Position numbers and translations under genes: made by a program | Assembly: GCA_030374765.1 (NCBI GenBank) | Contig: JARGXX010000095.1 | Coordinates: forward strand, 1,860,001-1,924,000 | Reading direction: 5' to 3' | DNA length: 64,000 nt | Origin: Agarophyton chilense | Taxonomy: Eukaryota > Rhodophyta > Florideophyceae > Gracilariales > Gracilariaceae | Part shown: positions 55,523 to 64,000 of the stretch, piece by piece | How positions within the stretch are numbered: position 1 is the stretch's first letter | Layout of the letters: every line of letters starts with the position of its first letter | Notes under the pieces: model-generated | Told to the model about the DNA's origin: nothing | The model's database searches: none | Seen by the model: only the letters and a program-made list of their open reading frames with translations

Positions 55523-58500
55523 GCCTTCGAATTAAATATGTGTTTTCAGCTGTAGTACTTATCCGTAAGCAACTCAGAAGAATGAAATTATTGTATAGAT
55601 GGTAGTTATTAAACTTTTCACAGTGAATGTCTTGGTATGCGCTGCGATTTGAAAAACGGAATTCAGAGCCACGGTGTACGACAAGAACTATTGCACGAGA
55701 GCTTATATATGACTAAAAAGCTTACTTTTTCATTTTCCAGCCATTCGGGTAGGGAATTCGAAGGGTTTAAAAAAAGCATTTTGGTGTACATGATAGGCTT
55801 CCAACAACGCATCACGACCTTCCAACGAGAAATGTTTTTCCTGGTCACTGCCTCCTTTATAATTCTTTTTTATCAAAGTTCTTCATTGAATAGCTTATGT
55901 GCATCTCAGAAACGAAAAATTCAAGTTTTTTTCAGAAACTAGGCAACAGTGCAGAACCAACCACTTGAAACTATGATAAAGCTTGCAGTCTGGTTCATAT
56001 GCCCCTGTGAAAAAATTTATTCCAAAACAACCATTCTTTCAGCACACGTGCCGAAATAATTTCACATTCTCTTTTTGTATAGAAAATAAGAAGTTAAAAC
56101 AAAATCCAAACCAATACAAGAGAAGCGGTCTGCCTTCTCCAAACCGTATATTCTTTTATTTTAAAATCGGAAGTTATTTTAACTGCTTTTAATTTTTTAA
56201 ATCTTATCGAACCAGAATGAGATGGAGGAAATGATCCGGCATAGGCATTTTTGTTCCCTAATTTATAACGTATGAAGATCATTTCTGATATTCATGACTT
56301 TCGCTATAAGTGTTCGTACTTTGACATACGACTTTCAATCACTAGAGCATTCAGTATCGAGAGACCACAAAAGATCTGTTTGAACAATATCCTTCAATAA
56401 AAAAAGATCTAGTTGTGTATTTATGATGACCAATAGCTTTACCTGTTCGTCTGTCAAAAAAGACACATCTAGATGTTCAGTCTGTGAGTGTTCTCTAGAA
56501 AGTATAACCCCATTCTATCGCAATTAAATCACTTGGAATTCATAGTTACCAAGAGCTAATGCTCTATATATGATGAGTAGCATAGATAGGGTTTATCTCT
56601 CGTACTAAGATCGGGTTGGCCAGCAGTTATTCGGTAAACGTTAAGCTTGGAACCAGCCTCCATAGTCTGGCTTTATTGCTCACTCGAAGAGGCCACACAC
56701 ATTAGCGCTAACAGTTTTAGGGCCGGTTTCAAGACGCAGCACTTTGTAATCAATTAGTCCGTACCAACTTCAGGCTTACGCTCCTGGCCATTGTGTTTTA
56801 TCTTTTATTTCTTCTTTGAGAAGAAATGTTCTCGTCTTGATTCCATTGAAACCAGTAATCAAACATGAATGCGAACCCCGAATTAGAAGTAATTTTTGAG
56901 AGTCATTTAAAGGCACATTGAGTGCCTTTGCTCTCAGAGTTCTTCATGCGGGTGTATCAACTTCGGGAACAGCTTCATTAGCCGGGTATAAATCCTTCCT
57001 CGCAGAAATAAAAGCTGTACAACGTTTCCTGTTTCTGTTGTCTACGGGCAGGAAAGGCCGAGCATCTGAATAACTTTTGAAACTAGAAATTTACTTGGAA
57101 CGTGAGACAGGACCCTCAATCCTCACACTGCACACCGAACGGGACGGTGAACGTCTTAAGGCTGCCCACTACTTCGCGGCAGATGGCATGTAAGGAAATG
57201 AATCAACGCTCTACACTCCGGGATTAAATGAACGTCTCCAACTTGAACATGGGGCCCTTCATGGTGGTGTTAGGCCCTGTGTAAAAGAAGTTAGCCTACC
57301 CATTCTGTACATGTCAGACATTTTGGAGCACGTTGTCAGCTGCAAGAATTGAATCATTCATTTATCGATAAATGAAGTACCTCTCGAAGCATTGCTTAGA
57401 TGCGACCCTGAAAACGTGAAGCTCCAACGTCCTTTTGTGTGTAAGACATATGCAATGGTGTGCAACTCAAAATCAGTACAGAAGCTCGAACCTTTCCTAT
57501 TTTTTGGAATACTTCTTGGAGAACTCCGCGGTGCGCTTTATGAAGTTCAATAAAAAATCGTCCATATAAAACGAAGCAGTTTGAGATTCTACCGATAAAC
57601 GTTTCCTGAGCTACCATCCCCAATTCTAACTGGTTCCTTTCAAACAACGAACAACGGATCCCGTAGATATGATAACAACGACGAAAACCCTCTTCTTGGG
57701 GCACATAAATAGGAGAGTACTGGAGACAGCAATGAAGCTTTTTGACCACTTGAAACACAATCCTGAAAACCTTTCAGACTGTGACTGGGAGAGTCGTTCT
57801 GATAAAAACGACCCTTCTTAATACTGTTCTGCTGTTACTTTCTTCCCATCACAAAAATCAGCATTACCGACGTGTCTACACTAGAAACTGTACTTATGCC
57901 ACATTCATATACAAATCATGCATCAAGAACGGATAGACTGTGTATCATTCATGTAATGTAGTTTCATGAGGCATGAAAAATAGTTATAAAGTTCATGCAT
58001 ATAGAACTATCTAGAAGTTTTTGTCTATTCTCTATAAACTCCGAAGATGGGTCTAGAACAATCTAAAAAACTGCGTCTAATGGGTGTTTAGAGGGGGATC
58101 AGAAGTCTATATATGGAGCACTTGGTATCAAACTCTAGTGACATTTTGGACACAATATCTCAGCCCGTACGAAAGGTAAAATATATTACAGTGCATCACT
58201 GTAATATGGCACCGCGCTCCCCGATAGCGATCGTGGCCCAATTACCTTCGTTGGACTGATAGCATGGCCGGGCTGGCCTCGGTTCGGGTTGAGATAACTT
58301 GAAAAGATGAGCCGGAAGGAAGGGTGTCTGCAACAGTGGTTGGTATGCTGATAGAATACTCTCGTGAACTTGGTAAGGAACTTCTCTCGCGGGAATTGTG
58401 AGCATGAAACCCTATCTGCGCCGAGTCGCCCAAAGTAGTCTCTTACAACCATCCCGACTATGGTCTGCTTGCTAGGTCCAGTGAGTGGGACAAGGGTTCG

Positions 58501-58622
58501 AGTAACGCTTCAAAAAGTTGTTTCGTCAGGTAGGACATTTAAGCACTACTCCAGTACCGTTGAGCAAGTGGAGGAGAGAAGATTAGAGTTGATTGGTTCG
58601 TAATGATTCTCTCATCGAATAA

Positions 58623-59546
58623 GGACACCGAAGTGTTTACGTAGTGAAGTGGTGGAGAGATCCCGATCAGATTAGAAAGTATCAGACACCTCGTGATGTG
58701 GGAGCCGGACATAGCTTTCTGAAACCATCTTCTCCGCTGCAAGAGGACCTGCCGCTTCGGACCGAACCCAACGTAGAGGAAATAAAGCAAACGGAAATCA
58801 AGCTTTCAAGCCAGGCAGAACATATGATCATTCATGATGGTGGTTGTATTTAGACCAAATAAGGCAGGTGCGCTGGATGTGAAGAGGGATTGGTTGATTG
58901 TTGATGTACGGCTAGCAAACGATTTTGATTTAGAAAACACAGATGTATATCGGGGTTCTACAGAATTGAGTTCTCATTCGAGTCCCATCTCCGACTTAAG
59001 TCAGGGCACAGCAGATGAAAGCAATGACTATTGTGATGAGGAAGGTTTGGATGAAGAATAAGAAAAGCGCGTATGCTAATATTTCAGCCCCTTCTTCCTC
59101 GTGTTCTAATAGAAAGAAGCAAGGAACACGACACTCGCCTGTCTCTAGAAACCTCACTTATTAGCAGAATATCTTCTGATGAGTTTTCGGTTCTTGTCGG
59201 TAAAGGGGACCAGCATCTTGAACACGTCATTTGTTGAACTTCTGCTGTAATAGATTTCCACAGTTTGTACAGGAAATGGCTAGTTTCTCCCAATGAATGC
59301 GAAAGACTGACTAGCCTCCATCCGGGAATTCTTGACTTCGAAGCTGTGGTGAAGCACAAACGAAAACAAGCTCCTTATTTAGTTGGGAAAACCGCTTTCC
59401 TTGGAAGTGGAACCTCACAAACTGCAAAAATACAGGTAGGTGTGGAACGACGGGTCCGAACGGACTTCTACAAAGACGTGAAAGCTGCTGTGAAAGAGTA
59501 TTCATTAAACATGGAGGCAAGCAAGTTTGAAATTTTCCAGTCCTAA
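58623..59546 (+). pseudogene. Disabled reading frame of array unit 3
   Basis: Same frames, same stop and same frame breaks as in units 1 and 2, without the 15-bp duplication. Confidence 0.4.
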
Positions 59547-59923
59547 ATATGCTTTTAGTTTAGATGACTTGTTCTGTGCTTCGAAATCGACGTACCCTTT
59601 ATCGCTTTGTAGAACTGCTGCAAATAGTTCCTTACAATTGAACGTTAACACAACGTTCTTCTCCAGCGAGGGAAGAGCAACTTCGGTGGGTTGCCCTTTC
59701 GCTCTTCCCACGGCAGTCTTGTGGAATTGTCGGTTGTCCCTTAGGCGGGGCCCATTCTTAAAATATTGCGTTTCAACACACTTATTTTCCGAAACAAAAT
59801 TCGTTCACCAATGCCGTGAAGTATTCCATATAATTACTCAATCCAGCTAAAAAGAAAATTTAATCTTCATTTTTAATGCCGGTTTTTATTGAAAGAGAGG
59901 AATTAAATTAAACGTCAGTTGGA

Positions 59924-60352
59924 GTGACGGTACTAGTCTTTGATACGGCCCGAAATGGTTGCGTATACGGTGTTTCTTTGTTGTTTGATATATTTGTATG
60001 GGTAATTGGTTTTCGACGAAAGTGGCATGGCTTCATTATTGCGAAAGGGGCTGACAGTAGTGAGTCTCTCTCTTTCCCTCCAGTCCAGAAAATACACAGC
60101 AACAGTAACGTTCTGCAAACGCATCTGAACAACGTCGGAGCCTGCCTTGTTTTGAGGTCGACATTCTTGCCAACGAGTAAAGGACTGGAATCCTCAACGG
60201 AGACATTCTGTATTGATATTGTTGACGTCAAGAAAATCCTTAAAAACTCATGGATTTTAATGGGTGATGGGTTTTTTTCAGTATTTGACATTGCAAAACG
60301 GTTTCATTATGATGTTTCTTGTTTCATGTATAAGAATTGTAAAGGGGTTTAG
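59924..60352 (+). CDS. Unit 3 hypothetical ORF, 142 aa
   Basis: Protein identical to that of unit 2. Confidence 0.35.
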   Translation: MTVLVFDTARNGCVYGVSLLFDIFVWVIGFRRKWHGFIIAKGADSSESLSFPPVQKIHSNSNVLQTHLNNVGACLVLRSTFLPTSKGLESSTETFCIDIVDVKKILKNSWILMGDGFFSVFDIAKRFHYDVSCFMYKNCKGV

Positions 60353-60451
60353 TTGGAATTGAAATAATACATTCTTCACCTCTGCTAACCCTAATTTGGC
60401 ATTCGTAATAAAATCTGCAGCTTTGAAATACTGACGTTAGTCTATTTATTC

Positions 60452-60694
60452 TTATATTTCCTCACGCACAACCATTGCTCTTCCATCAACGATGCTGCCA
60501 TCTAAATGCATAACGGCTGATCTTGCATACTCTTTAAATCTGAAAGTAATTTTCGCGTAACAACCAGTGTTCCTCACCCTTACGAGTTCAACATTTTCCA
60601 GATTGCCAATACGGATGAAAATAGATGTCAGCCTTCTTTTGGATATTCCATAAGGGATATTGTGGACAGTGACAGTTCCTCTCTCGGAAAACAT
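60452..60694 (-). CDS. Unit 3 small RRM RNA-binding protein, 80 aa
   Basis: Protein identical to the unit 1 and 2 RRM ORFs; ATG at 60694, AATAAA just after the stop. Confidence 0.6.
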   Translation of the reverse strand: MFSERGTVTVHNIPYGISKRRLTSIFIRIGNLENVELVRVRNTGCYAKITFRFKEYARSAVMHLDGSIVDGRAMVVREEI

Positions 60695-63534
60695 GCCTTC
60701 GAATTAAATATGTGTTTTCAGCTGTAGTACTTATCCGTAAGCAACTCAGAAGAATGAAATTATTGTATAGATGGTAGTTATTAAACTTTTCACAGTGAAT
60801 GTCTTGGTATGCGCTGCGATTTGAAAAACGGAATTCAGAGCCACGGTGTACGACAAGAACTATTGCACGAGAGCTTATATATGACTAAAAAGCTTACTTT
60901 TTCATTTTCCAGCCATTCGGGTAGGGAATTCGAAGGGTTTAAAAAAAGCATTTTGGTGTACATGATAGGCTTCCAACAACGCATCACGACCTTCCAACGA
61001 GAAATGTTTTTCCTGGTCACTGCCTCCTTTATAATTCTTTTTTATCAAAGTTCTTCATTGAATAGCTTATGTGCATCTCAGAAACGAAAAATTCAAGTTT
61101 TTTTCAGAAACTAGGCAACAGTGCAGAACCAACCACTTGAAACTATGATAAAGCTTGCAGTCTGGTTCATATGCCCCTGTGAAAAAATTTATTCCAAAAC
61201 AACCATTCTTTCAGCACACGTGCCGAAATAATTTCACATTCTCTTTTTGTATAGAAAATAAGAAGTTAAAACAAAATCCAAACCAATACAAGAGAAGCGG
61301 TCTGCCTTCTCCAAACCGTATATTCTTTTATTTTAAAATCGGAAGTTATTTTAACTGCTTTTAATTTTTTAAATCTTATCGAACCAGAATGAGATGGAGG
61401 AAATGATCCGGCATAGGCATTTTTGTTCCCTAATTTATAACGTATGAAGATCATTTCTGATATTCATGACTTTCGCTATAAGTGTTCGTACTTTGACATA
61501 CGACTTTCAATCACTAGAGCATTCAGTATCGAGAGACCACAAAAGATCTGTTTGAACAATATCCTTCAATAAAAAAAGATCTAGTTGTGTATTTATGATG
61601 ACCAATAGCTTTACCTGTTCGTCTGTCAAAAAAGACACATCTAGATGTTCAGTCTGTGAGTGTTCTCTAGAAAGTATAACCCCATTCTATCGCAATTAAA
61701 TCACTTGGAATTCATAGTTACCAAGAGCTAATGCTCTATATATGATGAGTAGCATAGATAGGGTTTATCTCTCGTACTAAGATCGGGTTGGCCAGCAGTT
61801 ATTCGGTAAACGTTAAGCTTGGAACCAGCCTCCATAGGCTGGCTTTATTGCTCACTCGAAGAGGCCACACACATTAGCGCTAACAGTTTTAGGGCCGGTT
61901 TCAAGACGCAGCACTTTGTAATCAATTAGTCCGTACCAACTTCAGGCTTACGCTCCTGGCCATTGTGTTTTATCTTTGTTTTCTTCTTTGAGAAGAAATG
62001 TTCTCGTCTTGATTCCATTGAAACCAGTAATCAAACATGAATGCGAACCCCGAATTAGAAGTAATTTTTGAGAGTCATTTAAAGGCACATTGAGTGCCTT
62101 TGCTCTCAGAGTTCTTCATGCGGGTGTATCAACTTCGGGAACAGCTTCATTAGCCGGGTATAAATCCTTCCTCGCAGAAATAAAAGCTGTACAACGTTTC
62201 CTGTTTCTGTTGTCTACGGGCAGGAAAGGCCGAGCATCTGAATAACTTTTGAAACTAGAAATTTACTTGGAACGTGAGACAGGACCCTCAATCCTCACAC
62301 TGCACACCGAACGGGACGGTGAACGTCTTAAGGCTGCCCACTACTTCGCGGCAGATGGCATGTAAGGAAATGAATCAACGCTCTACACTCCGGGATTAAA
62401 TGAACGTCTCCAACTTGAACATGGGGCCCTTCATGGTGGTGTTAGGCCCTGTGTAAAAGAAGTTAACCTACCCATTCTGTACATGTCAGACATTTTGGAG
62501 CACGTTGTCAGCTGCAAGAATTGAATCATTCATTTATCGATAAATGAAGTACCTCTCGAAGCATTGCTTAGATGCGACCCTGAAAACGTGAAGCTCCAAC
62601 GTCCTTTTGTGTGTAAGACATATGCAATGGTGTGCAACTCAAAATCAGTACAGAAGCTCGAACCTTTCCTATTTTTTGGAATACTTCTTGGAGAACTCCG
62701 CGGTGCGCTTTATGAAGTTCAATAAAAAATCGTCCATATAAAACGAAGCAGTTTGAGATTCTACCGATAAACGTTTCCTGAGCTACCATCCCCAATTCTA
62801 ACTGGTTCCTTTCAAACAACGAACAACGGATCCCGTAGATATGATAACAACGACGAAAACCCTCTTCTTGGGGCACATAAATAGGAGAGTACTGGAGACA
62901 GCAATGAAGCTTTTTGACCACTTGAAACACAATCCTGAAAACCTTTCAGACTGTGACTGGGAGAGTCGTTCTGATAAAAACGACCCTTCTTAATACTGTT
63001 CTGCTGTTACTTTCTTCCCATCACAAAAATCAGCATTACCGACGTGTCTACACTAGAAACTGTACTTATGCCACATTCATATACAAATCATGCATCAAGA
63101 ACGGATAGACTGTGTATCATTCATGTAATGTAGTTTCATGAGGCATGAAAAATAGTTATAAAGTTCATGCATATAGAACTATCTAGAAGTTTTTGTCTAT
63201 TCTCTATAAACTCCGAAGATGGGTCTAGAACAATCTAAAAAACTGCGTCTAATGGGTGTTTAGAGGGGGATCAGAAGTCTATATATGGAGCACTTGGTAT
63301 CAAACTCTAGTGACATTTTGGACACAATATCTCAGCCCGTACGAAAGGTAAAATATATTACAGTGCATCACTGTAATATGGCACCGCGCTCCCCGATAGC
63401 GATCGTGGCCCAATTACCTTCGTTGGACTGATAGCATGGCCGGGCTGGCCTCGGTTCGGGTTGAGATAACTTGAAAAGATGAGCCGGAAGGAAGGGTGTC
63501 TGCAACAGTGGTTGGTATGCTGATAGAATACTCT

Positions 63535-64000
63535 CGTGAACTTGGTAAGGAACTTCTCTCGCGGGAATTGTGAGCATGAAACCCTATCTGCGCCGAGTCG
63601 CCCAAAGTAGTCTCTTACAACCATCCCGACTATGGTCTGCTTGCTAGGTCCAGTGAGTGGGACAAGGGTTCGAGTAACGCTTCAAAAAGTTGTTTCGTCA
63701 GGTAGGACATTTAAGCACTACTCCAGTACCGTTGAGCAAGTGGAGGAGAGAAGATTAGAGTTGATTGGTTCGTAATGATTCTCTCATCGAATAAGGACAC
63801 CGAAGTGTTTACGTAGTGAAGTGGTGGAGAGATCCCGATCAGATTAGAAAGTATCAGACACCTCGTGATGTGGGAGCCGGACATAGCTTTCTGAAACCAT
63901 CTTCTCCGCTGCAAGAGGACCTGCCGCTTCGGACCGAACCCAACGTAGAGGAAATAAAGCAAACGGAAATAAAGCAAACGGAAATCAAGCTTTCAAGCCA
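63535..64000 (+). repeat. Tandem array unit 4, partial, cut by window end
   Basis: First 466 bases of a further copy. It carries the same 15-bp duplication (63950-63979) as unit 2. The array therefore extends beyond the window by an unknown amount. Confidence 0.97.

Larger units (their letters stand above)
53176..58362 (+). repeat. Tandem array unit 2 (5187 bp)
   Basis: Second copy, 15 bp longer than units 1 and 3 because GGAAATAAAGCAAAC is present twice in a row at 53591-53620. It is otherwise the same unit with scattered single-base differences. Confidence 0.97.
58363..63534 (+). repeat. Tandem array unit 3 (5172 bp)
   Basis: Third copy, lacking the 15-bp duplication as in unit 1. It shares some variants with unit 2 (GAGCCGGAAGG near the unit end, AGAGCATTC at 61517) and others with unit 1 (CAAATAGTTCC at 59622, CATAGGCTGG at 61834). 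Confidence 0.97.

Noticed and set aside
48004..64000. Array as 18S-28S or 5S rDNA
   Set aside because: No conserved 18S, 28S or 5S blocks are recognisable on either strand.
1..64000. CRISPR arrays, bacterial operons, riboswitches
   Set aside because: The DNA is eukaryotic; no short regularly spaced repeats with unique spacers are present.

Overview
The window is nuclear eukaryotic DNA from a transposon-rich, gene-poor region. The evidence is an intronless bZIP transcription-factor gene, LTR retrotransposons of both the Ty3/gypsy and Ty1/copia types, PIF/Harbinger and hAT DNA transposons, an AATAAA polyadenylation signal, and no operons or bacterial-style genes. The host cannot be named from sequence alone. 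The compact intronless gene and the style of the gypsy and Harbinger elements would fit a red alga or a stramenopile (oomycete-like). No ribosomal or organellar marker that I can recognise settles it.

Layout, left to right. 1-1748: gag end of a minus-strand gypsy-like element running off the window. 1935-4715: Harbinger element A, decayed and interrupted. 5778-7100 (-): intact bZIP gene. 7.1-10.4 kb: no recognisable gene. 10.7-12.5 kb: decayed gypsy protease-RT-RNase H. 14.6-16.4 kb: copia-like gag-protease derivative without integrase or RT. 16.9-18.2 kb: coherent but unrecognised broken ORF. 18.2-21.3 kb (-): decayed copia gag-PR-INT-RT. 22342-25306: Harbinger B, bounded by TIRs and a TAA target-site duplication. 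25310-38601: Harbinger C, split by a full-length 9.35-kb gypsy element (25734-35079) with two 782-bp LTRs and a CTATT duplication. 39.4-40.2 kb: hAT transposase remnant. 40.3-41.1 kb: hairpins and a diverged minisatellite. 42.2-42.9 kb: frameshifted phytanoyl-CoA-dioxygenase-like gene. 43.8-46.4 kb (-): broken or intron-split multi-C2-domain (ferlin-like) gene. 47.6-48.1 kb (-): ORF cut by the array boundary.

From 48004 to the end lies a head-to-tail tandem array of an approximately 5172-bp unit, with three complete copies and one partial copy that continues past the window. The copies are nearly identical. Each unit carries a small intact RRM protein ORF, a 142-aa ORF open in all copies, a disabled longer reading frame with shared lesions, and a roughly 2-kb ORF-poor segment rich in perfect hairpins. 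A 15-bp in-frame duplication occurs in copies 2 and 4 but not 1 and 3, hinting at a higher-order repeat. This array is the least explained and most interesting part of the window.

Only the bZIP gene, and perhaps the RRM ORF of the array, look like intact genes. Almost everything else is transposon sequence at different stages of decay. No gene-to-gene pathway is visible.
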